Assembly (NCBI RefSeq): GCF_004118375.1
Contig: NZ_SDHX01000002.1
Coordinates: forward strand, 547,001-611,000
Direction: 5' to 3'
Length of the DNA: 64,000 bases
From: Oleiharenicola lentus
Lineage (GTDB): Bacteria > Verrucomicrobiota > Verrucomicrobiia > Opitutales > Opitutaceae
Positions 49,955-57,675 of the stretch are shown piece by piece (the stretch's first letter is position 1; the number at the start of each line of letters is the position of its first letter). A model generated the notes under the pieces. That model was given only the letters and a program-made list of their open reading frames with translations, ran no database searches and was not told where the DNA came from. The position numbers were made by a program, and so were the translations under genes.

Positions 49955-50935
49955 TCAGAGGGAGGCGGAGTCCGCGGCGGTCCCCGGCGTGCCCGTTGTC
50001 CGGTTGTGCCAGACCGAGAGCACGATCGAGACGGCGAGGATGAGGCCGATCACGAGCAGCGAGACGAAGGTGTGGGCCTTGAACCAGTGCTCCACCGGCG
50101 CATACATGCCGGCGATCATCTTGGCTCCGATGAACAGCAGGATGAGGCTCACACCGTGCTTGAGAAACTTGAACATCCCCATGATGCCGCGAATGGCGAA
50201 GAACAGGGAGTTCAGGCCGAGCACCGCGAACACGTTGGAAGTGAGCACCACGAACGGGTCCTGGCTGATGCCCATGATCGCGGGAATCGAGTCGAGTGCG
50301 AACAGCACGTCGGTGCTGCCGATCACCAGGAACACGAGGAACAGCGGCGTCACGCCCCACTTGCCGTCCTTCACCAGCGCCAGCCGGCGCGAGCCGGGTT
50401 CCAGCGGATGCACGGGCAGCAGCTTGGAGGCGAGGCGGTGCAGGAGGTTCTTCTCCGGGTGCACCTGTTCGTCCTCGTCGGCCGTGAGCATCTTCCAGGC
50501 GGTCCAGACCAGCAGCGCGCCGAACAGGTAGAGCAGCCAGTGGAACTTCATCACCAGCGCGATGCCGAAAAGGATGAAGAGGATGCGCAACGCGATCGAA
50601 AGGAAGATACCGAGCTTGATCAGCTTCGGTTGCGCCTCTTCGCCCACGCCCATCAGCGAAAAGATGAGGATGAACACGAACAGGTTGTCCACCGACAGCG
50701 AATATTCCGTCAGGTAACCCGCCAGGTAGAGCATCGCGGTCTCGTGCCCGGTGGGATGAAAGAACCACACCGCCACGCCAAACAGCAGCGCAACCGTGAT
50801 CCACAACCCCGTCCAGCGCAGGGCCGAGCCGACGCCCACCACCGAGTGGCGGTGGGTCACGACAAACAGATCAATCGCCGAGACGACCACGAAGATCGTC
50901 CAAAACGAAATCCAAAGCACGGTTATGGGGTTCAT
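49955..50935 (-). CDS. TerC-family integral membrane protein
   Basis: The protein is 326 residues with seven to nine membrane helices. The two conserved TerC acidic motifs are present: LSVDNLFVFILIFSLMGVG and LFALDSIPAIMGISQDPFVV. Members are linked to tellurite resistance, metal (Mn) export and pH tolerance. It lies within the Na+-decarboxylase operon, 14 bp after the gamma-like gene and 19 bp before the small subunit, which is not the usual context. A role in ion or metal balance for this complex is a guess. The start MNPITVLWISFWTIF is the only sensible one. Confidence 0.9.
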   Translation of the reverse strand: MNPITVLWISFWTIFVVVSAIDLFVVTHRHSVVGVGSALRWTGLWITVALLFGVAVWFFHPTGHETAMLYLAGYLTEYSLSVDNLFVFILIFSLMGVGEEAQPKLIKLGIFLSIALRILFILFGIALVMKFHWLLYLFGALLVWTAWKMLTADEDEQVHPEKNLLHRLASKLLPVHPLEPGSRRLALVKDGKWGVTPLFLVFLVIGSTDVLFALDSIPAIMGISQDPFVVLTSNVFAVLGLNSLFFAIRGIMGMFKFLKHGVSLILLFIGAKMIAGMYAPVEHWFKAHTFVSLLVIGLILAVSIVLSVWHNRTTGTPGTAADSASL

Positions 50936-50949
50936 GGGAAAGCACGGCG

Positions 50950-51336
50950 TCAGCGGATTTGGTGGGACTGAAACACCTCACGGCGGCCCTCACGCGACCA
51001 GGCCTGGGCGTGGTCGCTGGGTGGCACGACCGCCACGACCCGGGCGTTCGCACCGAAGAGGCAATGCACCGCGGCCGCGATGACCGCGACCTCGTCGCTT
51101 GTGGGTCCTGCCGGAACCGGCAGCGAAGGCGCCGCGACCACCGGTTTCGGCGGGACGGCCAGCGCCTCCTTGAGCGCCGCGACCTCGGTGCGGAGGTTGC
51201 TCACCGAGGAGGCCAGCCAGGCCACGGCCACGATCAGCAGGCCGAGGAGAACGGTGCCCGTCTCGAGGCCGCCCGCGGCGGGTGCGGCCACGGCTTCGGC
51301 GACAGGCAGGACAAAGAATACAGGCAATGGGTTCAC
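50950..51336 (-). CDS. mmdD: OadG/MmdD-like gamma (delta) subunit
   Basis: The protein is 128 residues. There is a short N-terminal part, one membrane helix (TGTVLLGLLIVAVAWLASSV, about residues 26-45), a helical stretch (LRTEVAALKEAL), a Pro/Ala-rich linker, then SDEVAVIAAAVHCLFG and REGRREVFQSHQIR, which resemble the C-terminal region of OadG/MmdD that contacts the carboxyltransferase. Thus the full gamma plan is present in this protein, in contrast to the 50-residue one. Its start overlaps the stop of the small gene at 51333 by 4 bp. The assignment is by pattern and context; the sequence has diverged. Confidence 0.7.
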   Translation of the reverse strand: MNPLPVFFVLPVAEAVAAPAAGGLETGTVLLGLLIVAVAWLASSVSNLRTEVAALKEALAVPPKPVVAAPSLPVPAGPTSDEVAVIAAAVHCLFGANARVVAVVPPSDHAQAWSREGRREVFQSHQIR

Positions 51337-51554
51337 AGGGAGGTTATCTTGTCGGAGCCCGCGCCGCGCCGGTCGTCGATGAGCAGCGCCAGCGCGCCCA
51401 TGCCGGCGTAGGCCACCAGCTGGCCGAGGGCGTCGAGCGCGGTGCGCTCTAGCGGTGACCAGCCGGGCAGGAAGAAACGCGGGAGATCCAGCCCGAAGAA
51501 CAGGGCGATGCCCATCAGCACAAGGGCGGCCAGGCGGAGGGTCCGTGGTTTCAT
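51333..51554 (-). CDS. Small membrane protein of unknown function
   Basis: The protein is 73 residues with two short membrane helices (LAALVLMGIALFFGLDL and LGQLVAYAGMGALALLI) and a basic N-terminus (MKPRTLR). It sits 21 bp after the biotin carrier gene and overlaps the gamma-like gene by 4 bp, so it is expressed together with the Na+ pump. I do not recognise it; it could be an assembly helper of the complex. Confidence 0.65.
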   Translation of the reverse strand: MKPRTLRLAALVLMGIALFFGLDLPRFFLPGWSPLERTALDALGQLVAYAGMGALALLIDDRRGAGSDKITSL

Positions 51555-51575
51555 CGGGCCGGGTGGATTGGAGTT

Positions 51576-51989
51576 TCAGGCGAGGGTGAGCAGGGCGGCG
51601 CCTTCTTCGACGGCTTCGCCGGGTGAGGTATGCACGGCGGCGACCTTGCCGGCGCGCGGGGCATAGACGAAGGTGTTCATCTTCATGGCCTCGAGGGTCA
51701 CGAGTTGTGCGCCTTCGGCGACAGCGTCGCCGACCTTGACGTCGATGGAGACGACCTTGCCGGCCAGCGGGCTGGGAATGCCGCCGGTACCGGCGGCGGC
51801 GGGCGGCGGAGCGGCGGGGGCGGCGGGGGCGGCGGCGGGAGCCACCGGCACGGGCGCGGCGGCCACGGGTGCGGGCGCGGAAGCCGCCACCGGGGCAACC
51901 GGCGCGCGGGTCGGCGCGGAGGCATCGTCGAGCATTTCGACGAGCACGTCATAGACTTTGCCATCCACGGTGACGCGGAGTTTTTTCAT
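51576..51989 (-). CDS. mmdC: Biotin carboxyl carrier protein of the decarboxylase
   Basis: The protein is 137 residues. It starts MKKLRVTVDGKVYDVLVEML, then a long Ala/Pro linker (about residues 28-65), and ends in a biotinyl domain with the biotin lysine in the LEAMKMNTFVYAP motif (Lys about 103). The carrier moves the carboxyl group from the carboxyltransferase to the membrane beta subunit. Its N-terminal strand resembles the very last residues of the OadA-like protein in this island (VNGQRHDVLVE), so one carrier may serve both MmdA and OadA. It lies 18 bp after mmdA. Confidence 0.93.
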   Translation of the reverse strand: MKKLRVTVDGKVYDVLVEMLDDASAPTRAPVAPVAASAPAPVAAAPVPVAPAAAPAAPAAPPPAAAGTGGIPSPLAGKVVSIDVKVGDAVAEGAQLVTLEAMKMNTFVYAPRAGKVAAVHTSPGEAVEEGAALLTLA

Positions 51990-52007
51990 GGGAAGGTGCG
52001 GTTGGGA

Positions 52008-53561
52008 TTAGAGCGGGATATTTCCGTGCTTCTTGGGCGGACGGGTCTCCCGCTTGGAAAGCGTGTTGCGCAGCGCCATCGCCAGCGTCGCGCGGGTCTG
52101 CGCGGGCTCGATCACGTCGGTGATGAAGCCCTTGCGGGCCGCCTCGAACGGGGAGGAGAACTTCTCGCGATACATCGCGACCAGCTCGGCCTCCTTCGCC
52201 TTCGGGTCGGTGGCGCCGGCGATGTCCCGCTTGAACAGGATCTTCACCGCGCCCTCGGCGCCCATCACCGCGATTTCGGCCGTGGGCCAGGCATAGACCA
52301 TGTCCGCGCCCATGTCGGCACTGCACATGGCGAGGTAGGCGCCGCCGTAGGCCTTGCGGAGGATGACCGTGAGCTTCGGTGCCGTGGCCGCCGCGTAGGC
52401 GAAAAGCATCTTCGCGCCGTGACGGATGATGCCGCCGCGTTCCTGGGCCAGGCCGGGCATGAAGCCGGGAATGTCCACCAGCGTTACGATCGGGATGCTG
52501 TAAACGTTGCAGGTGCGGATGAAGCGCGCACCTTTGTCGGAAGAATCGATGTCGAGGGTGCCGGCCTTCACCAGCGGCTGGTTGGCCACGATGCCGCAGA
52601 CCACACCCTGGATGCGCCCGAAGCCCACCACGAGGTTCTTGGCCCAGTCCTTCTGCACCTCGAGGAAATCACCGCCGTCCACCAGACGGGCGATGACCTT
52701 CAGCACATCAAACGGTGCCTTGGGGTCCGCGGGAATGATCTCGTTGAGCTGCGGGTCCGGCGCAAGGTCGAGCGCGGGCGTCAGCTTGTGCGGGGCGTCG
52801 GCGATGTTGTTCGACGGGAGGAACGAGAGCAGCTTGCGCGTGAGTTCGAGCGCCTGCGTGTCGTTCTCTGTCGTGAAGTGGATGTTGCCGCTGATCGAGG
52901 CGTGCGCCGTGGCGCTGCCGATCTCGTCCATCGTCACGCTCTGGCCGGTCGCCGCCTTGATGACGTCGGGGCCGCAGATGAACATGTTGGCATTCTGTTT
53001 CGTCATGATGACGAAGTCCGTGAGCGCCGGACTGTAGGCGGCGCCGCCGGCACAGGGACCGGCGATGACCGACACCTGCGGCACGAGGCCCGAGGCCTGG
53101 ACGTTGCGGAAGAACACCTGGCCGTAGCCCGAGAGCGAGTCGTCGCCCTCCTGGATGCGTGCGCCGCCGGAGTCGTTGATGCCGATGATCGGCATGCCAG
53201 CCTTCATGGCGTAGTCCATGAGGTCGCTAATCTTCTTCGAGTGGATGCGACCGAGCGAGCCGCCGCAGATCGTGAAGTCCTGGCTGAAGGCCGCCGCGGG
53301 CCGGCCGTTGACGTAGCCAACGCCCGTCACGACGCCGTCGCCGGGGAAACTCTTGTCGTCGAGACCGAAGCCGTGGCAGTCGTGGTCGGCGTGCATGCCC
53401 CACTCCATGAAGGTGTGCGGGTCAAACAGGGCGACGAGGCGCTCGCGCGCTCCGAGCAGCCCCTTGGCGTGGCGGGCTTCGAGCTTGTCGGCGCCCCCGC
53501 CGGTGAGGGCGAGGTGCCGGCGCTCGGCCAGCGTTTCCATCAGCGGTGCGGCGATAGGCAT
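52008..53561 (-). CDS. mmdA: Methylmalonyl-CoA carboxyltransferase / propionyl-CoA carboxylase beta subunit
   Basis: The protein is 517 residues, the normal length for the MmdA / 12S / PccB family of the crotonase superfamily. The oxyanion-hole motifs are SGGARIQEGDDSLSGYGQVF and, in the second half, PGFMPGLAQERGGIIRHGAK; the CoA-binding region has VIAGPCAGGAAYSPALTDF. It transfers CO2 between methylmalonyl-CoA and biotin. Association with a Na+ pump, a carrier and the mutase indicates methylmalonyl-CoA decarboxylase or transcarboxylase, not an ATP-driven carboxylase; no biotin carboxylase gene is in the window. The start is at 53561, 12 bp after the epimerase. Confidence 0.94.
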   Translation of the reverse strand: MPIAAPLMETLAERRHLALTGGGADKLEARHAKGLLGARERLVALFDPHTFMEWGMHADHDCHGFGLDDKSFPGDGVVTGVGYVNGRPAAAFSQDFTICGGSLGRIHSKKISDLMDYAMKAGMPIIGINDSGGARIQEGDDSLSGYGQVFFRNVQASGLVPQVSVIAGPCAGGAAYSPALTDFVIMTKQNANMFICGPDVIKAATGQSVTMDEIGSATAHASISGNIHFTTENDTQALELTRKLLSFLPSNNIADAPHKLTPALDLAPDPQLNEIIPADPKAPFDVLKVIARLVDGGDFLEVQKDWAKNLVVGFGRIQGVVCGIVANQPLVKAGTLDIDSSDKGARFIRTCNVYSIPIVTLVDIPGFMPGLAQERGGIIRHGAKMLFAYAAATAPKLTVILRKAYGGAYLAMCSADMGADMVYAWPTAEIAVMGAEGAVKILFKRDIAGATDPKAKEAELVAMYREKFSSPFEAARKGFITDVIEPAQTRATLAMALRNTLSKRETRPPKKHGNIPL

Positions 53562-53573
53562 GGGGAAAGTCGG

Positions 53574-53993
53574 TTAGTGGGCGACGGCCTCGGGCTTCAG
53601 GGCGCAGAGCTCGGTGAGCACGCCGCGCGTGGATTTTGGATGCAGGAAGGCGACGAGCTTGCCGGCCGCGCCCTCAAAGGGTTTCTCGTGGATCAGGCGC
53701 ACGCCGGCATCGGCGGCCTGCTTGAGCTGCGCCCCGATGTCATCGGTGCGGAAAGCGACGTGATGAACGCCTTCGCCCTTTTCCGCGAGGAACTTGGCGA
53801 TCGGGCTCTCGGGCGCCGTGGGTTCGAGGAGCTCCAGATGCACCCCGCCGGCGTCGAAGAACGCCGTGCGCACTTTCTGCGAGGCAACTTCCTCCCGCCC
53901 GAGGCAGGTGAGTCCGAGGGCTTTTTCGTAGAGCGGAATCGCCTCGTCGAGCGAGCGGACCGCGATGCCGAGGTGGTCAATGGCTTGGATCAT
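53574..53993 (-). CDS. mce: Methylmalonyl-CoA epimerase
   Basis: Interconverts (S)- and (R)-methylmalonyl-CoA, linking the carboxyltransferase and the mutase. The protein is 139 residues of the glyoxalase/VOC fold: start IQAIDHLGIAVRSLDEAIP with metal His, then Glu/Gln region HLELLEPTAPES, second half GVHHVAFRTDDI and C-terminal LTELCALK. Length is normal. The frame is open 21 codons upstream of the chosen ATG at 53993, but the family begins with this strand. It is followed by mmdA after 12 bp and preceded by a 207-bp gap containing a palindrome. Confidence 0.94.
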   Translation of the reverse strand: MIQAIDHLGIAVRSLDEAIPLYEKALGLTCLGREEVASQKVRTAFFDAGGVHLELLEPTAPESPIAKFLAEKGEGVHHVAFRTDDIGAQLKQAADAGVRLIHEKPFEGAAGKLVAFLHPKSTRGVLTELCALKPEAVAH

Positions 53994-54135
53994 GGTGTGA
54001 CGGTTTCGACCGGCAACGTGAGTGTATCCGATGCAAGCCGCGTGCTCTCCGCACATCTTGCCAACTCATGCGCACCGCTACTGGCCGCCCGCCAAATCCC
54101 GGGCCATTTGGGAAACTTATCGTGCGTGGGTCCCC

Positions 54136-54164
54136 TGGAGGGCTCAGCTGGAGCTGAGCCTCCA
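54136..54164. repeat. GC-rich palindrome between meaB and the epimerase gene
   Basis: TGGAG and GCTCAGCT (54136-54149, one extra G at 54141) pair with AGCTGAGC and CTCCA (54152-54164) around two bases, a 13-bp stem. It has no T-run. The words resemble dispersed palindromic repeats of related genomes, and it may separate the two transcripts. Confidence 0.55.
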
Positions 54165-54200
54165 CAAGACGAGTTCGGAGCACCGCCCCGATTTCGCTCC

Positions 54201-55301
54201 TCACTTCTTCGCGATCTTCGCCAGCAAGCGCCGCGCTCCGGCCGTGGGTGAAAGCGAACCCGCCGCCACCCGGCGCACCACTTCCGCCTGCTCGGCTCGC
54301 ACCGCCGGATCGGCGAGCATCAGCTCCTTCAGCCCTTCCTCGATCTGTGTCTGCAGCCACGTCAACTGCTGCGTGCCGCGCCGCACCTCAAAGTCTCCCC
54401 TCCCCCGCGCCTGCGCAATGAATTGCTCGACCGTGTCCCACACGGCGCCCACGCCCTCTCCGGTTTGCGCAGAACAGGCCAGCACCGGCGGCTGCCATGC
54501 CCCCTCCTTGCCCGCAAGGTACTGCAGCGCCCGGGTAAATTCCAGCCGCGCCGCCTCGGCGCGCGCGCGGTTGTCTCCGTCGGCCTTGTTCACCACCAGC
54601 AGGTCCGCGAGTTCAATGATGCCCTTCTTCATGCCCTGCAGCTCATCGCCCGCCCCGGCGATCAGGAGCACGAGAAAACAGTCCACCATGTCGCGCACGA
54701 GCACCTCGCTCTGCCCCACCCCGACGGTCTCCACCAACACGGTGTCGAAGCCCGCCGCCTCGCACAGCGCAATCGTCTCGCGCGTCCGTCGGGCCACGCC
54801 CCCGAGTTCGCAGCCGCTCGGCGAGGGCCGGATGAACGCCGCCGGATGACGCGACAGCCGCTCCATGCGCGTTTTGTCGCCGAGGATGCTGCCGCCTGTC
54901 ACCGGACTGCTCGGATCCACGCTCAGCACGGCCACCTGCCAGCCGTCTTCACATAGTTGCAGGCCGAGCGCCTCGATGAATGTGCTTTTCCCTGCGCCCG
55001 GCACGCCGGTGATGCCGATGCGCAGCGCGGCGCCGGCCCGGTCGTTGACCAACGCGAGCAACTCTTCCGCCGCCTCCCGGTGCGCGGCCGAGCGGCTTTC
55101 CACGAGAGTGATGCCACGAGCGAGTGCCACCCGATCCCCGGCCAGAATGCGCTTGGCCAGTTCCGCCAGGCCTATCTCCGGCGCGGCCACCTTCACGCGC
55201 GCGACCGAGGCTCCGGCGGGAGTGCCTGGCACGATCCGCGTGGCGAAGCCCTCGCCGCCCTCCGGCGGCACCCAGTCGGGTTGGTAGGAATCAGGTTTCA
55301 C
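54201..55301 (-). CDS. meaB: Methylmalonyl-CoA mutase-associated GTPase MeaB
   Basis: G-protein chaperone that loads and protects the cobalamin cofactor of methylmalonyl-CoA mutase. The protein is 366 residues. Walker A is GITGVPGAGKSTFIEALG, the DPSSPVTGGSILGDKTRM switch region follows, then DTVLVETVGVGQSE and the guanine specificity motif VVNKADGDN. The N-terminus is about 30 residues longer than usual (MKPDSYQPDWVPPEGGEG). It lies 184 bp after mutB, with hairpins between, so it may have its own promoter. Position with the mutase and epimerase supports the assignment. Confidence 0.95.
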   Translation of the reverse strand: MKPDSYQPDWVPPEGGEGFATRIVPGTPAGASVARVKVAAPEIGLAELAKRILAGDRVALARGITLVESRSAAHREAAEELLALVNDRAGAALRIGITGVPGAGKSTFIEALGLQLCEDGWQVAVLSVDPSSPVTGGSILGDKTRMERLSRHPAAFIRPSPSGCELGGVARRTRETIALCEAAGFDTVLVETVGVGQSEVLVRDMVDCFLVLLIAGAGDELQGMKKGIIELADLLVVNKADGDNRARAEAARLEFTRALQYLAGKEGAWQPPVLACSAQTGEGVGAVWDTVEQFIAQARGRGDFEVRRGTQQLTWLQTQIEEGLKELMLADPAVRAEQAEVVRRVAAGSLSPTAGARRLLAKIAKK

Positions 55302-55390
55302 CGCGAAATTTCCTCGGCGTTACGGTTTTTCCTGTAGCTGCGCTTGAATTCCGGCTGGGCGGGATGAAAGCGTGGCTGAATCCCGACCGC

Positions 55391-55461
55391 GTGGTCGCGA
55401 CGCTCCAACGCGGCCACCCCCCGGCCGAGCGGAAGCTTGGCCCTCCAGGACCGGCGGTCCT
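55391..55461. repeat. Two hairpins between mutB and meaB
   Basis: GTGGTCGCG (55391-55399) pairs with CGCGGCCAC (55409-55417) with one wobble pair; 30 bp further AGGACC (55447-55452) pairs with GGTCCT (55456-55461) around GGC. No T-run follows on either strand. They could attenuate read-through from mutB or be palindromic repeats. Confidence 0.5.
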
Positions 55462-55485
55462 GTGCGTGGAGAACATCATCGCGAC

Positions 55486-57663
55486 TCAGGTCACCGGGGC
55501 CACGCCGAGTCTTTCCAGCACCTGCGCGGCCGATTGGGGAATGGGCGTGCCGGGACCGAAGACGGCCGCGGCGCCGTTATCCTGCAGGAACGCGTAGTCC
55601 TGCGCGGGAATGACACCGCCGCACACGACGAGGATGTCGCCGCGGCCCTGTTTCTCCAGCTCGCCCACGAGCTGCGGGAGCAGCGTCTTGTGGCCGGCGG
55701 CCAGCGAACTCATGGCGACCACATGCACATCGTTCTCGACCGCCATGCGGGCCGCCTCCTCGGGCGTTTGGAAGAGCGGGCCGATGTCCACGTCGAAACC
55801 CATGTCGGCCATGGCGGTGGCGACGACCTTGGCGCCGCGGTCGTGACCGTCCTGACCGAGCTTGGCGATGAGGATGCGCGGGCGCCGGCCCTCGCGTTCG
55901 GCAAAGGCATCGGTCTGGGCACGCACCTTGGCGACGTCGTCGCGGCCGGTGTAGGCCGAACGATAGACCCCTGCCACCGAGCGGATCTGCGCCTGATAAC
56001 GGCCAAAGTGTTTTTCCAGCGCGTCGGAGATTTCGCCGAGCGTGGCGCGGGCCTTGGCGGCCTCGACACTGAGCGCGAGGAGGTTGCCCTCGCCGGTGCG
56101 CGCGCTCTCGGCCAGCGCGTCGAGCGTCTGGCGGACCTTGGCGTTGTCGCGGTTGGCCTTGAGCTGCTGCAGCTGCTTGATCTGTGCCTCGCGCACGGCG
56201 GTGTTGTCCACTTCCAGGATTTCCATGGGGGCCTCCTTCTCCAGCTGGTATTTGTTCACGCCGACTATCGTCTCGGCGCCGGAATCGATCTGCGCCTGGC
56301 GGCGGGCCGCGGCTTCCTCGATGCGGAGCTTGGGCACGCCGGTTTCGATGGCTTTGGCCATGCCGCCGAGTTTCTCGACCTCCTCGATGTGTGCCCAGGC
56401 CTTGTGCGCGAGCTCGTGGGTGAGCCGCTCGACGTAGTAGGAACCGCCCCAGGGATCGACCACGGAGCAGATCCCGCTCTCGGCCTGGAGGAAGAGTTGG
56501 GTGTTTCGCGCGATGCGGGCGGAGAAATCCGTCGGCAGCGCGATGGCCTCGTCGAGCGAGTTGGTGTGCAGGCTCTGCGTGTGGCCGAGCACGGCGGCCA
56601 TGGCCTCGACGCAGGTCCGCGCGACGTTGTTGAACGGGTCCTGCTCGGTGAGCGACCAGCCCGAGGTCTGAGAGTGCGTGCGCAGCGCCATGGACTTCGG
56701 GTTCTTCGGGTTGAACTGCTTCACAAGCTTCGCCCACAACAGGCGGCCGGCGCGCATCTTGGCGATCTCCATGAACGGGTTCTTGCCTTGCGCCCAGAAG
56801 AACGAGAGGCGCGGCGCGAACTCGTCGATCGCCATCCCGGCTTTCAGGCCGGTGCGCAGGTATTCGAGGCCGTCGGCCAGCGTGTAGGCCAGCTCGAGGT
56901 CGGCCGTGGCGCCTGCCTCCTGCATGTGATAGCCGGAGATCGAGATTGAATTGAACTTCGGCATGTTCTTCGACGTGAACGCGAAGATGTCTGCGATGAT
57001 CCGCATCGAGGGCGTGGGCGGATAGATGTAGGTGTTCCGCACCATGTATTCCTTCAGGATGTCGTTCTGGATCGTCCCGGACAGCTGCTCGAGCTTCGCG
57101 CCCTGCTCCAGCGCCGCCACGATGTAGAACGCCAGCACCGGCAGCACCGCGCCGTTCATCGTCATCGAGACGCTGATGCGGTCGAGCGGGATGCCGCTGA
57201 AGAGCGCCTGCATGTCGAGCACGCTGTCCACGGCCACGCCGGCCTTGCCCACGTCGCCCACCACGCGCGGGTGGTCGCTGTCGTAGCCGCGGTGCGTGGC
57301 GAGATCGAAGGCCACCGACAGGCCCATCTGCCCGGCCGCGAGGTTCCGCTTGTAGAAGGCGTTGGACTCGGTCGCGGTCGAGAACCCCGCGTATTGGCGG
57401 ATCGTCCACGGCTTCTGCACATACATCGTCGCATAGGGCCCGCGCAGGAAAGGCGCGATGCCCGCCGTGTAGTCGAGGTGCGTCGCGTCGGCGAGGTCGG
57501 CCGGCCCATAGACGGGCTTCACGCCGATCTGCTCAAGCGTCTGCCACTCGCCGACAGTATCCGGGCCGCCGTGCGCGCTGCGGGCGAGCTTGCGCCAGGC
57601 CGAGGCGCTGCCGGGGGCCGGGACGGTTTCGAAGGGAACCTGGGTGTAGTCGGGGAATTTCAT
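55486..57663 (-). CDS. mutB: Methylmalonyl-CoA mutase large (catalytic) subunit
   Basis: Adenosylcobalamin-dependent isomerisation of methylmalonyl-CoA and succinyl-CoA. The protein is 725 residues (normal). N-terminal CoA barrel: [20 protein letters not shown]-like [56 protein letters not shown]. The C-terminal cobalamin-binding domain has the ligand motif [17 protein letters not shown], with the Asp and His needed for cobalt. It forms a heterodimer with the small subunit encoded 12 bp upstream. The island thus can convert succinyl-CoA to propionyl-CoA when joined by MmdA. Confidence 0.96.
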   Translation of the reverse strand: MKFPDYTQVPFETVPAPGSASAWRKLARSAHGGPDTVGEWQTLEQIGVKPVYGPADLADATHLDYTAGIAPFLRGPYATMYVQKPWTIRQYAGFSTATESNAFYKRNLAAGQMGLSVAFDLATHRGYDSDHPRVVGDVGKAGVAVDSVLDMQALFSGIPLDRISVSMTMNGAVLPVLAFYIVAALEQGAKLEQLSGTIQNDILKEYMVRNTYIYPPTPSMRIIADIFAFTSKNMPKFNSISISGYHMQEAGATADLELAYTLADGLEYLRTGLKAGMAIDEFAPRLSFFWAQGKNPFMEIAKMRAGRLLWAKLVKQFNPKNPKSMALRTHSQTSGWSLTEQDPFNNVARTCVEAMAAVLGHTQSLHTNSLDEAIALPTDFSARIARNTQLFLQAESGICSVVDPWGGSYYVERLTHELAHKAWAHIEEVEKLGGMAKAIETGVPKLRIEEAAARRQAQIDSGAETIVGVNKYQLEKEAPMEILEVDNTAVREAQIKQLQQLKANRDNAKVRQTLDALAESARTGEGNLLALSVEAAKARATLGEISDALEKHFGRYQAQIRSVAGVYRSAYTGRDDVAKVRAQTDAFAEREGRRPRILIAKLGQDGHDRGAKVVATAMADMGFDVDIGPLFQTPEEAARMAVENDVHVVAMSSLAAGHKTLLPQLVGELEKQGRGDILVVCGGVIPAQDYAFLQDNGAAAVFGPGTPIPQSAAQVLERLGVAPVT

Positions 57664-57675
57664 GGTGCGTGGGAC

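Noticed and set aside
51630-54251. An 873-codon open frame on the plus strand opposite mmdC, mmdA and the epimerase
   Set aside because: It crosses three well-supported minus-strand genes and their gaps; the translation is low-complexity Arg/Gly/His-rich antisense.
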